A DNA stretch of 64,000 nt from Hallella seregens ATCC 51272 (GTDB lineage Bacteria > Bacteroidota > Bacteroidia > Bacteroidales > Bacteroidaceae): positions 62,001 to 126,000 of the forward strand of contig NZ_JADU01000006.1 of NCBI RefSeq assembly GCF_000518545.1, written 5' to 3'. Under the pieces are notes generated by a model. The model had not been told where the DNA came from, searched no databases, and worked only from the letters and a program-made list of their open reading frames with translations. The translations under genes were made by a program, and so were the position numbers. Shown here one piece after another: positions 44,586 through 54,193 of this stretch. How positions within the stretch are numbered: the first letter of the stretch is position 1; each line of letters begins with the position of its first letter.

Positions 44586-46115
44586 TCATTCGGTCCTTTT
44601 CCAAGTATTCAAGTCCTTGCACTGAATCGCATAGTCTGGATGCGGATTGAGCCATGTCACGATCATAGAGTGTCTGCCGTCGGTGAGGTCATAATTCCAA
44701 TAGATGTCATACTTGCGCTTGATGTAATCAAAAGGCATTTCAACTTCGGGCATTTCAATACCATCAATGGATATTCCAAGTCGTGCTATGTAATTGCTCG
44801 CATCTTTACCATCCCGACGAACCAAGCCTTGCAGCACAACCGCACATCCCGTGAAGGTGAAAGTGCGCTGTGTACCGAGATCAAACTTGAGAATTTGCCT
44901 CTCCAAGGGTTCAAGGCCCTCAAAACTTTCCTCTTTTGCTACTTCCATTGGCTGCTGCACTTCAAAGATATAGTTTCCCTTTCTTACCTTTCCTCCATTG
45001 GCGATTACTACGTCTTTTAGAAGTTTCAAGTTAATGTCATAAACGGAGTTGAGGGAAATATGGGTATAAGGAAAGTCAATGTCGCCACAGCGGTCTATGG
45101 CTGCTTTCCATTTGTCAGGGATTTGGCTCCACCCTTTGATGACGCCAAGGATGCCTGCCGCCGTAGCAGGGTTACAGTCGGAATCCTGGCCGCAGCGAGT
45201 CGAAATGTCAATGGTCTTGTCAAAGTCCCCATCACCATAGAGGAGACCCATAACACAATATGCGCCATTAATAACAGCATCAATGTCAAAAGCATTATAT
45301 ACCCCCTCCGGACAGCCTATGTCAAAAGAATAATTGCGCTCGACTTCGAGCCAGCAACGCTTCCAGTCATCAGGATATTGCTGGTGATAGCGAACAACAT
45401 CCTCTATGCAACGCCGATATTTACATTCGGAAGGAAGCGACTTCAGGGATGAGGTGATAATCTCTTCAATATCATCGCAGACAAAGGCATAGGTGTACAT
45501 TGCCGACATAAACACTCCACCATAATATCCATCACCATAGTTCATGATGTGGCCGATACGATCAGCAAAGCGTGCTGCAGCATTAGGCATCCCTGGACAA
45601 ATCATTCCGATAAAGTCAGATTCTATTTGAAAATCAATATCGTCTACATGCGGATTATTTTTCCAATAGCCAGAAGCAGGTGGCATTATACCATGAAGAA
45701 TGTTGTATCGGGCTGCCTGATTGGCGTGCCACAGCTTGTAGTTGGCATTTGCAAATGCTTTGGCATAAGATTCCGCGGGCGCATCAATGCCTTCGTGCTG
45801 CATCACCTCAAGAAAAGTCAGGTCCATGTAGACATCATCGTATAGTCCGGGATCTTGTTCAAAGATATCCTTACAATAGTCATCATACCAGATGATGGGG
45901 GTTTTGTCATTAATAAAAGCTCCCTTGTATTTGAATTCGGTTGGGCCTCCATAAGTGCAGCCAATGGTCTGCCCGGCCCACCCTCCTTTGATTTTATCAA
46001 GAAGCGTTTGTTCTGTCAAAGTTATCATCTGTCCAAAGGGAATAGCCGCGGTCATGTTCGTAATGCACATGAGCAACATGCCCACCAGAATATTGTACTT
46101 GTTGCTTGTCTTCAT
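44586..46115 (-). CDS. Secreted ADP-ribosylglycohydrolase-family protein (third of three)
   Basis: This 509-residue protein has a signal peptide (MKTSNKYNILVGMLLMCITNMTAA). The family landmarks are LLDKIKGGWAGQTIGCTYGGPTE (about 39-61), the metal-binding DDVYMDLTF replacing the usual SDDT (about 92-100) and GQDSDCNPATAAGILG (about 314-329), equal to the GGDTDxN metal motif. A C-terminal beta domain (about 415-509) follows. It is the closest relative of the gene directly upstream, with which it overlaps by 4 nt (ATGA), so the two look like a tandem duplication. It probably hydrolyses N- or O-glycosidic links to ribose or ADP-ribose in the periplasm. Confidence 0.85.
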   Translation of the reverse strand: MKTSNKYNILVGMLLMCITNMTAAIPFGQMITLTEQTLLDKIKGGWAGQTIGCTYGGPTEFKYKGAFINDKTPIIWYDDYCKDIFEQDPGLYDDVYMDLTFLEVMQHEGIDAPAESYAKAFANANYKLWHANQAARYNILHGIMPPASGYWKNNPHVDDIDFQIESDFIGMICPGMPNAAARFADRIGHIMNYGDGYYGGVFMSAMYTYAFVCDDIEEIITSSLKSLPSECKYRRCIEDVVRYHQQYPDDWKRCWLEVERNYSFDIGCPEGVYNAFDIDAVINGAYCVMGLLYGDGDFDKTIDISTRCGQDSDCNPATAAGILGVIKGWSQIPDKWKAAIDRCGDIDFPYTHISLNSVYDINLKLLKDVVIANGGKVRKGNYIFEVQQPMEVAKEESFEGLEPLERQILKFDLGTQRTFTFTGCAVVLQGLVRRDGKDASNYIARLGISIDGIEMPEVEMPFDYIKRKYDIYWNYDLTDGRHSMIVTWLNPHPDYAIQCKDLNTWKRTE

Positions 46116-47740
46116 TTTCTTGTCTTTTTCTTTCCGTTGTAATAAAACCTATCCGTGAGTTCGTTGGCAGAATAATAAACTATATCGTTGATACGAATGA
46201 CATAGTCTTTTCTATGATTTCTCCACTTCATCACGACCTGATGATGACCTTCCTGAAGAAGATATTTCCAGGCTGGCTCTACCTTTCTTTCTGTATTTTT
46301 CATCGGCAGGAGGGATACTTGGTCGAGGTTCCCGTCTATCCATACTTCTATTTCTGCAACATAGTCATCATCAGGTTCCGCGAGTCCGAACACCTCAGAA
46401 CCGATGTGACGGATGGAAACACGATTGATATAGTCTTCATTGATATGCTTAAGACTACAGATGTTGCCCCAGATGACGAACCCATTACCATCGAAGTCAA
46501 ACTCATATTCATCGTGCATGAAGCAGTCCTTGCGATCGCGGCATACGGGATACATCCCCGTGAAATTCTGCTCCAAGGGCAACACCTTGGCTTTGGAAAG
46601 AGGTATCTCCACCATATTGTCTATGATTTTACCTCCTTGCTGTTTAATCATTTGCAGGGCAAGTTCGTAGCTCTGTCTATAGGATTTGGAGAGAGACAAG
46701 TCTGTCCCCTGGAAACACAGGCCTTCAATCTCTTTGAGCGGCGAGAGCCAGAATTCAGGGATATGGCTGTAACCCAACACAACTCCCAGTACTCCAGCAG
46801 CCGTAGAAGGATTGCAATCGGAATCTTGACCCAGTCGCGCGGCAATATCCAATGTACGAGTGTAATCTCCATTGCCATAGAGCATCGCCAAGACTACAAA
46901 TGCAGAATTTAGTTTGGCGTCAATATTGAAATTAAGGAAAACCCCTTTGGGACAGCCTATATCATGATTCCAATGCTCCTGTAGATAGAACCAGCAGTCT
47001 TTCCAATTATCTGGGTGTGCTGCATGGTATTTGCGTACATCATTAATACACTGATAAAAAGTACTTTGCTTTGGAATCGGCTCCAGAGCATTGTCGATGA
47101 TCTTGCCTATGTCATTGAGATAAAACGCGCTACAGTAAAGCCCGGCAACAAATGCGCCCCCATAAAAGCCATCGCCACTATTCATGATATGCCCCACACG
47201 GTCTGCAATGTCAAGAGCCATTGGCATGAGGCCTGGCGACATGAGCCCGATAAAATCCGCCTCTATTTGGAAATCCAAATCGTCCGCATGCGGATTATTC
47301 ATCCAAAAACCGGATTCCGGAGGTTCCAAGCCATTCTTTATATTATAACGTCCCATCTGGTTTGCATGAGCCAGATGGTATTTTGCCGAAGCAAAACGCT
47401 GTGCAAGCTGTGTGGACGTACAGTCTATCCCGAGCTCTGCAAAGGCATCGGTGAAAGTGCAGTCATTATACACATCATCGAAGAGCCCTGGCTTTTTTCC
47501 CCACCAATATTTGATATACCCCTCTCCCCATGGAATAGGCTGATAGTCCTGGATATAGCTTCCCGTAAACTTAAACTCTGTCGGTGCGCCGAACACTACA
47601 CCGATAGTCTGCCCTGCCCATCCTCCTTTGATCTTGTCCATTAGCTCGGAAGTGGTTAGAGCCTTTACATTCGCTGCCGTCATGGAAAGAGAGAAGATGA
47701 GAGAAAATACAGCGACGAATAGTTTCTCCATTGTTTTCAT
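46112..47740 (-). CDS. Secreted ADP-ribosylglycohydrolase-family protein (second of three)
   Basis: This 542-residue exported protein (signal MKTMEKLFVAVFSLIFSLSMTAA) has MDKIKGGWAGQTIGVVFGAPTEF, metal residues in LFDDVYNDCTF (about 91-101) and GQDSDCNPSTAAGVLG. NNPHADDLDFQIEADFIGLMSPGL is nearly the same as in its downstream neighbour. The C-terminal region (about 420-542) is a beta domain with a Trp-rich ending. It lies 19 nt after the larger family member and is translationally coupled to the next gene. Lipid or secretion sorting motifs beyond the signal peptide are absent, so it is expected to be periplasmic. Confidence 0.85.
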   Translation of the reverse strand: MKTMEKLFVAVFSLIFSLSMTAANVKALTTSELMDKIKGGWAGQTIGVVFGAPTEFKFTGSYIQDYQPIPWGEGYIKYWWGKKPGLFDDVYNDCTFTDAFAELGIDCTSTQLAQRFASAKYHLAHANQMGRYNIKNGLEPPESGFWMNNPHADDLDFQIEADFIGLMSPGLMPMALDIADRVGHIMNSGDGFYGGAFVAGLYCSAFYLNDIGKIIDNALEPIPKQSTFYQCINDVRKYHAAHPDNWKDCWFYLQEHWNHDIGCPKGVFLNFNIDAKLNSAFVVLAMLYGNGDYTRTLDIAARLGQDSDCNPSTAAGVLGVVLGYSHIPEFWLSPLKEIEGLCFQGTDLSLSKSYRQSYELALQMIKQQGGKIIDNMVEIPLSKAKVLPLEQNFTGMYPVCRDRKDCFMHDEYEFDFDGNGFVIWGNICSLKHINEDYINRVSIRHIGSEVFGLAEPDDDYVAEIEVWIDGNLDQVSLLPMKNTERKVEPAWKYLLQEGHHQVVMKWRNHRKDYVIRINDIVYYSANELTDRFYYNGKKKTRK

Positions 47741-47759
47741 CTATATATAAATTATCTAT

Positions 47760-49730
47760 TTATTTTGCCTCATGAACCTCAATCTCTGTGACCGAGATAA
47801 AGGATGAAACATTCTTGGTGTATTTTTCCCAATGGGTCTGTACCTTGTCATCGAAGACTATACGTATGCCTCGGGTCATGACCGGTTCAAATTCTAGAAT
47901 GTAGGAAGCGTAATGAGGTTGGAAGAATACTATATCTGTATCAGGCAACTTGGGGGAAGAGCTGAGGCCCTTAACATTTCTCCAGTGTCCATCTTGATCC
48001 TGATACTGAACAAACAAATCGGAAAACCAGCCACCAAACTCTTCAAGACAACCTCCATTAAAAGTAAGCATTCCGATATTGTGAGGCTTATTCCAGCCAT
48101 ATCCGAAGTAATCCATCTTGGGATTGTTACTTTTCGCAGCAAGCGAATAAAATACAGAGTGCTCACCCCTTGTACGACCATCATTGATGGCCTTTATATC
48201 AAGGGCATAGATAGGATATCCAAAAGTTGTCCAACAGGAGTCGAGAACATTCATATTGACTTTGCGTACTGTAGTGTAGATTGTATCTGCCATAGGTGCA
48301 ATATTAGGAGACTTCACAAGAATATCAAAGTTTTTCTCCAATGTATGATTACCATCCGACAAAGATAATTTTACAGGATAGTGGCCGGGTACTTCGGGAA
48401 TACCTGACAATTGCCCCCTATTGAAAATAATGCCATTGGGTAGCTTTCCACTTACAAGCTTCCAGTGATATGCCTGGTTACTGCAACAGGCGAAGCTGTA
48501 TTTAGACTCCTGGCCTTGCTCAAGCACAGGTTTGGGGCCAGTACAGAATTCCAAAGGAATGACAAACTTGGCATTGGCATTGATTTTGAGTTTGTTACCT
48601 TTCAATTTTCCCCCCATAGCTATGGAAAGCTTGATGGCCTGACGATAGGTTCTGTTGATAATATCGTCTATCGAAGCATCGGGCATATCGTAGCGTGTGA
48701 CATTTATATATCTGTCGTTGAAAGGTTTGGACCATCCCTTGATCGGTTTTGTGAGATTAGCAGGAATGGATGATGCTCCGTACATTACTCCCATGAGACC
48801 ACTGATGGTGGCAGCCTGGTTGTCACAGTCAAATCCCATGGCACAGCAAAGATCGAGCGTGCGCTGGAAATCACCGTTCCCATAGAGCATGGCAAGAATG
48901 GCACAACAACCATTTAAATTAGCGTTCCAAATGGTCTTGGTCATAGGATCCTCGTTGATGTAGAATTCCTCCGCCATCTTAGCACGTGCCGTCTGCCATG
49001 AGTTAGGATATTGCTTATGGAGAGCTATCATCTTGCGAACACCACGCGCAAAGCGTCCATTGACAGGCAGATACTTCAAACCCTCGTCAATGAGTTTACG
49101 TATGTCGTTGCAGAAGAAAGCTTTGGCAAACATGGCACCATACATTATCGTAGGTTCTATTGCCCACGAATCACTGGTTATACGAGCTGCCCAGTCACTT
49201 TTGGCCGCGGCATAATCTACCATGCCTGGTGCAGTGTACCCCCATATCTCGTTGATGAGCTGCGGATCTATCTGGTACCAGTGGGGATTGTATTCTTGCA
49301 TACCCGTAAAGGGCGGTGTGTATCCATAGTGCATCAGACCCAGAGCTGCCCTGTTGGCAAGCCATACTCTGTCACGAATATGATGCATCCACAATTGGCG
49401 CATTTGTTCGTAGGTGGGTTCGATACCGTATTTTTCCATCCCCATCAAATAGAGATATTCCACGTCAGTATCGTCATCCGAGAAAGCCCCATCATATTTC
49501 ACAAGTTTATCCATATTCTTGGTGTAACCAAAGGGGAAGCGCGCCTCGTCGCCAGGCTCGTCTATAAACTTGTTTTCAAAAGGGAGCCCATAAATATTTC
49601 CGACCATCTGTCCTATCCAGGCTCCGGCAATCTTATCCTTGAGCTGGGATAAAGAAATCTGTTGCCCATGTCCCGTGGCATGGAACAGAATCACAGGTAT
49701 AAGAAGTGAAAGAAATCTTTTATGTTTCAT
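47760..49730 (-). CDS. Secreted multidomain ADP-ribosylglycohydrolase-family protein (first of three)
   Basis: This 656-residue exported protein (signal MKHKRFLSLLIPVILFHATGHGQ) is the most divergent of the three. It has LKDKIAGAWIGQMVGNIYGLPFE (about 31-53), the metal motif SDDDTDVEYLYL (about 84-95) and GFDCDNQAATISGLMG (about 297-312). Residues about 405-490 form a He_PIG/Ig-like module (LPNGIIFNRGQLSGIPEVPGHYPVKLSLSDG). The last about 150 residues look like a discoidin or NPCBM-type binding domain. It follows susD by 14 nt. Extra binding modules suggest a polymeric or protein-linked substrate. Confidence 0.83.
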   Translation of the reverse strand: MKHKRFLSLLIPVILFHATGHGQQISLSQLKDKIAGAWIGQMVGNIYGLPFENKFIDEPGDEARFPFGYTKNMDKLVKYDGAFSDDDTDVEYLYLMGMEKYGIEPTYEQMRQLWMHHIRDRVWLANRAALGLMHYGYTPPFTGMQEYNPHWYQIDPQLINEIWGYTAPGMVDYAAAKSDWAARITSDSWAIEPTIMYGAMFAKAFFCNDIRKLIDEGLKYLPVNGRFARGVRKMIALHKQYPNSWQTARAKMAEEFYINEDPMTKTIWNANLNGCCAILAMLYGNGDFQRTLDLCCAMGFDCDNQAATISGLMGVMYGASSIPANLTKPIKGWSKPFNDRYINVTRYDMPDASIDDIINRTYRQAIKLSIAMGGKLKGNKLKINANAKFVIPLEFCTGPKPVLEQGQESKYSFACCSNQAYHWKLVSGKLPNGIIFNRGQLSGIPEVPGHYPVKLSLSDGNHTLEKNFDILVKSPNIAPMADTIYTTVRKVNMNVLDSCWTTFGYPIYALDIKAINDGRTRGEHSVFYSLAAKSNNPKMDYFGYGWNKPHNIGMLTFNGGCLEEFGGWFSDLFVQYQDQDGHWRNVKGLSSSPKLPDTDIVFFQPHYASYILEFEPVMTRGIRIVFDDKVQTHWEKYTKNVSSFISVTEIEVHEAK

Positions 49731-49744
49731 AGTTGTAGTATTTT

Positions 49745-51262
49745 CTATTTATCATATCCGTCGTTCTGTACTAAATTCGGGTTAGCATTCAATACATCTG
49801 TTGGAATAGGGAACAGAAGTCGGAAAGTTTCAGCCGACTGATCAGGATGTGCCCAATATTTCTTCAGATAGGTGCCAAAGCGTATCATATCCTCGTGGCG
49901 CCATCCTTCCCATGCCAGTTCTCGTCCACGTTCATTGTAGAGTTCCGATAAAGTAATATCTTTTTCTGTATAGATATTGAGTCCTGCTCGTGTACGGATT
50001 TTCGATAATTCCTGCAATACAACAGGACTTTTGCCCTGACGCAATAAAGCTTCTTCATACATGAGGATAACATCAGCATAACGGAAGATGGCAAAGTCAT
50101 TATTCTGCGAAGCATTACCACCTGTAAGGGTACCATCGGTCTGATAAGGCCATTTCACGCAGCGTGCCCCCTCGTCATCAGAACGGCCACCATTCTTATT
50201 ATAATATTTGTCCTCATCAAAATAAGGCTTATAGGTAAATGGATAACCCTCGCCGCCAACAAGCCAACACATATCGCGACGCTTGTCTTTCTCATCGTAA
50301 GTCTGATAAAAATCTGGCTCGCAGATAAAGCCATCCCAAGCATCGGAAATTTTGAAATATGATGCTGACTTTCCGTCAAGCGTGAGTACATAAATGATTA
50401 AACCTGTATCCCAACTACTGGTATAAATATTGTCATAGGGGATTACAAATATATTTTCCTTTGATGCAGCATTGTCAATAGCAAAGTTAGCTACATAATC
50501 ATCCTCAATTGCATAGTGACCGGAATTTATAATGGCTTTACATTGTTCCTCTGCCTTGTCGTAGGCTTTATGCCCTTCGCCAAACCACGTAGCTGCATTC
50601 AGATAAAGTTTGGCTAACAAACAGCGAGCAGCACCCTGTGTAATACGCCCATAGTTAGACGAAGCAGGCGAGGCATCCAAGAAATCCATGTTGTCATTGA
50701 TCTCTGTGATGAGGAAATCATATATTTCCCTGCGACTCTTTTGCTTAGGATAATCAGTATCTGTATAATCGATAGTGAAAGGCACATTGCCCCAATTAGA
50801 AATAGCTTCATAATAGAAAAACGCGCGTAGTACTTTCATTTCGGCAATAAGTTTATCCTTTCCTGACACCTCAACAGAAGTCTGCTCGGTCTCAAAAATA
50901 ATCTCATTACATGACGCTATGCCATTGAACAAGAAATTCCATCCTTTCTTCACTAATTTATTGGCAGGAGGAATCATATTAGTCTGTAGTTCTTCATACC
51001 GTCCATTAGAATACCAGCTACCACCATGGGCCGGTACTGCACATTCGTCAGAAGTTTGCAACAATAGGGTCCACAGACTCTGCTCTTGGTTGTATGCCTG
51101 CAACTTTGTGTAGGCCCTTCCTGCATTGGCCACCAGTTCCTCCTCGGTTTTGAAGAAGTTGTTCATGTCAATGTTAGAATATACATGCTCGTCAAGATTA
51201 TCGCAACTAGACATGGCAAGAGCCATTATGCCAGATGTAAATAATATATATAGCTTTTTCAT
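49745..51262 (-). CDS. SusD/RagB-family surface nutrient-binding lipoprotein
   Basis: This is a 505-residue lipoprotein (MKKLYILFTSGIMALAMSSC, lipidated Cys 20). The SusD fold shows in FFKTEEELVANAGRAYTKL, the TPR-like VLRAFFYYEAISNWGNVPF (about 145-163), RITQGAARCLLAKLYLNAATW, and the C-terminal ARCVKWPYQTDGTLTGGNASQNNDFAIFRYADVILMYEEALLRQGKS with YNERGRELAWEGWRHEDMIRFG. It caps the SusC pore and binds the nutrient at the cell surface. It starts 12 nt after susC, as usual. Its ligand is inferred to be a ribose-containing molecule from the operon. Confidence 0.93.
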   Translation of the reverse strand: MKKLYILFTSGIMALAMSSCDNLDEHVYSNIDMNNFFKTEEELVANAGRAYTKLQAYNQEQSLWTLLLQTSDECAVPAHGGSWYSNGRYEELQTNMIPPANKLVKKGWNFLFNGIASCNEIIFETEQTSVEVSGKDKLIAEMKVLRAFFYYEAISNWGNVPFTIDYTDTDYPKQKSRREIYDFLITEINDNMDFLDASPASSNYGRITQGAARCLLAKLYLNAATWFGEGHKAYDKAEEQCKAIINSGHYAIEDDYVANFAIDNAASKENIFVIPYDNIYTSSWDTGLIIYVLTLDGKSASYFKISDAWDGFICEPDFYQTYDEKDKRRDMCWLVGGEGYPFTYKPYFDEDKYYNKNGGRSDDEGARCVKWPYQTDGTLTGGNASQNNDFAIFRYADVILMYEEALLRQGKSPVVLQELSKIRTRAGLNIYTEKDITLSELYNERGRELAWEGWRHEDMIRFGTYLKKYWAHPDQSAETFRLLFPIPTDVLNANPNLVQNDGYDK

Positions 51263-51274
51263 TTCTATAATTCT

Positions 51275-54175
51275 TTAAAATTCAACTTTAACTCCAAAGG
51301 TAAATTGCGTTGTGCGAGGATAATAGTTTAAGTATTCAATGCCTGGCTCCAGACCGGAAAGGGCAACTTCTGGATCTACGCCCTTATATTTGGTAATACA
51401 GAATACATTCTGTGCTGTTAGAGCAAGGCGTAGGCTATGTATAAATTTAGATTTGAAATCAAGGTTATAACCCAACGATACATAGTCGAGTTTTAAGAAT
51501 GATGCACTTTCTATATACTTTGATGAATACTTATAGGTAGTACTTGTAAATTCCTTGCAATCAAGCCATTTCTCAGAAATATTACGAAGTCCGAGACTAC
51601 TTAGGTTGGCATATTCCATGGCATAGTTGTTGAGAATATCGCCGCCAATGGAAGCCCGCAGGGAGAAACCAAGATCAAATTTCTTGTAGCGGAAATTATT
51701 GCTCCATCCCATCTGGAAGTCAGGATAGGCGTTTCCTATTTTCTCCCACTGTTCCTCTGGAACTGACCCATCACTTCCTTGTCCCTTGAGGATGTCGTTG
51801 CCGTTAGCGTCAATTCCCGTCCATACAGGACCATAGAATGTTCCCAGCGATTCTCTTTCTATTAAGCGTTGGGTATAACATGCACCACTGGTTGACCAAC
51901 CAACCTTATATGTTCCGTTTTCAAATTCTTTATTAGTGAATTTCTTCAGTTTATTGCTATTATGTGAAAGAGTATAGGTCATGTTCCATTCGAAGTCCTT
52001 GACTCGGACTGGTATTACGCTGAGAGTTATCTCAATACCATTGTTACTGATTTCACCCACATTGGTAAATATCGTATCATAAACATAAGGAGGTGTTGGA
52101 ACGGTATAAGAATACAACAAATTAGTAGTCAGCCTGTGATAAAAGTCTATCGTACCAGAGATACGGCCATCAAAGAAACCAAAGTCAAGACCTACATTGA
52201 ATTCGTTTTTTCTTTCCCATTGCAGGTCAGGATTGGCATTGCTAGCCGGCTGATAGGTATGTATCCAGCGTCCATTGTAATAACAATAGCCTGCTACGGA
52301 CATCAACATTAATGATTTATAATTAGAAAAATCTTGGTTTCCTGTAACACCATAACCTATGCGTAATTTGAGGTCGTTCATCCATTTGGCATCTTTCATA
52401 AAAGATTCTTTATTGATACGCCATCCTGCACTGACAGCAGGGAACCATCCCCATTTATTGTTGTTTCCAAAACGTGAAGAACCGTCACGACGCATCGAGA
52501 AAGACAGAAGATAACGGTCATCATAGTTGTACATGATTCGGCCAAAATAAGCAATATAAGTGTTGTCTTCTTTATACGAATTCATAGAGGCTTTACCTTG
52601 TGACAAATAGGCACCTGCACCAATATTGTTCCAAAGATAGTCATCCACATCAAAGTATGAGTTCTCCATTCCAGAAGTACTGTTCTTCTGATATTGATAT
52701 TCATAGCCTAACAGTGCTTGTACTGCATGTTTGCCAAACTCTTGGAAGTAGTTTAGTGTTGACTGGAACTGGGTGTCGTCATACTGGACGTTTGAGATTT
52801 TGGCTAATCCATTGGTGCCTATGTAGCTTGGATAATAGTGCGAATAATACGTATTTTCAGTTGATTTCTCACGGTCATACGAAAGGAAATTATCCCATTT
52901 CAGCCCAGGAACACATTTGATGTTAAGGGAGGCACGTAGATTACCACCATAGTTATCGTCTTCGTTCTCCATCGAACATTCATTGATCATTGCCACAGGA
53001 TTGTAATATTGCATGGCAACAGTACGGCTATATCCACCAGCTTCCGTATTGGATGCGTCATAGACAGGTGTCGTCGGATTATGCGTAAAAGCCTGTTGAA
53101 AAGCAGAAGTACTGGAAGGATAATATCTGCGGTGAGCAATACGGATGTTATAATCCATATCTAACCAGCTATCGAGAAGCGACTGACGGATATTGCTTGA
53201 AATGATCATCTTCTCATTATAATTCTTTCTCTGCAAACCTTGTTGATATTGATAGTTAATATTAGTATGATGAGAGAACTTTTCTGTACCGCCCGAAAGA
53301 GCTACAGAGTGACTATGCCCTATCGGTGTACGAGTAATTTCCTTGAACCAGTCTGTATTGTCTTTGCCAATATATTCTGTAAGTTCTGGGCGATAATTTT
53401 TGATTACTTCCCTATAATCCGTTGCTGATAAAGGTTTAGCCCTGCGATTTACTACTCCCAAGGAGAATTGCGCTTCGTAGCTCACTTGGGTGGTGCCGGC
53501 ATGAGCTCGTTTGGTTGTCACAATGATTACGCCGTTTGTACCGCGTGTGCCGTATATGGCAGCAGCAGAGCCATCCTTCAGAATATCAATCGATTCAACT
53601 TCTTCATAATTGATATTGCGTATGTCTGCGCCTGCAACACCGTCAATGATAACCAGCGGCCCTTGTCCAGCCGATAGAGTATTGGTACCACGCAACAGTA
53701 TTTCATATTTAGCATTGGGATCTCCACCATTGGCATTCACTACAGAAAGTCCAGCAACCTTTCCTTGTAGCAGTCCCATAGCATTGGTAAAAATTCCTTT
53801 ATTCAAGGATTTGGCCTTTAAACTGGCAACAGATCCCGTAACCTCTTTTTTGGTAGTAAATCCATAGCCAATCACTACAATCTCATTCAGATTCTGATTG
53901 TCTTCCTGCAATGTAATAGTATAGTTATTCCTACCAGAAACTTCCTGAGTGTGGAAACCTATATAAGATATGACAAGTGTCTCTGTTGGATCAGCCATAA
54001 GAGAGAACTTGCCGTTTAGATCAGTAGTAGTACCCCTTTGAGTACCTTTGACAATAATGGATACGCCTATGGTAGGATCACCATTGGCATCAGTTACAGT
54101 TCCCGTTATTTCCTGGCAGAAAGCATGGACAGAAATCATGGAGAACAGCATAAAAGTAAGAATGTGTCTGTACAT
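51275..54175 (-). CDS. SusC/RagA-family TonB-dependent outer-membrane transporter
   Basis: This is a 966-residue outer-membrane protein with a signal peptide (MYRHILTFMLFSMISVHAFCQ). It has a carboxypeptidase-regulatory-like domain (about 22-95: ITGTVTDANGDPTIGVSIIVKG), a TonB box region (LNEIVVIGYG), a plug (about 115-225: AMGLLQGKVAGLSVVNANGG, IYGTRGTNGVIIVTTK) and a 22-strand barrel. It ends with an aromatic-rich last strand (TQFTFGVKVEF), as expected for barrel insertion. It imports what SusD binds, driven by TonB. It lies 18 nt below the ribokinase gene. Confidence 0.94.
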   Translation of the reverse strand: MYRHILTFMLFSMISVHAFCQEITGTVTDANGDPTIGVSIIVKGTQRGTTTDLNGKFSLMADPTETLVISYIGFHTQEVSGRNNYTITLQEDNQNLNEIVVIGYGFTTKKEVTGSVASLKAKSLNKGIFTNAMGLLQGKVAGLSVVNANGGDPNAKYEILLRGTNTLSAGQGPLVIIDGVAGADIRNINYEEVESIDILKDGSAAAIYGTRGTNGVIIVTTKRAHAGTTQVSYEAQFSLGVVNRRAKPLSATDYREVIKNYRPELTEYIGKDNTDWFKEITRTPIGHSHSVALSGGTEKFSHHTNINYQYQQGLQRKNYNEKMIISSNIRQSLLDSWLDMDYNIRIAHRRYYPSSTSAFQQAFTHNPTTPVYDASNTEAGGYSRTVAMQYYNPVAMINECSMENEDDNYGGNLRASLNIKCVPGLKWDNFLSYDREKSTENTYYSHYYPSYIGTNGLAKISNVQYDDTQFQSTLNYFQEFGKHAVQALLGYEYQYQKNSTSGMENSYFDVDDYLWNNIGAGAYLSQGKASMNSYKEDNTYIAYFGRIMYNYDDRYLLSFSMRRDGSSRFGNNNKWGWFPAVSAGWRINKESFMKDAKWMNDLKLRIGYGVTGNQDFSNYKSLMLMSVAGYCYYNGRWIHTYQPASNANPDLQWERKNEFNVGLDFGFFDGRISGTIDFYHRLTTNLLYSYTVPTPPYVYDTIFTNVGEISNNGIEITLSVIPVRVKDFEWNMTYTLSHNSNKLKKFTNKEFENGTYKVGWSTSGACYTQRLIERESLGTFYGPVWTGIDANGNDILKGQGSDGSVPEEQWEKIGNAYPDFQMGWSNNFRYKKFDLGFSLRASIGGDILNNYAMEYANLSSLGLRNISEKWLDCKEFTSTTYKYSSKYIESASFLKLDYVSLGYNLDFKSKFIHSLRLALTAQNVFCITKYKGVDPEVALSGLEPGIEYLNYYPRTTQFTFGVKVEF

Positions 54176-54193
54176 AATAGTATTGTTTATGAA

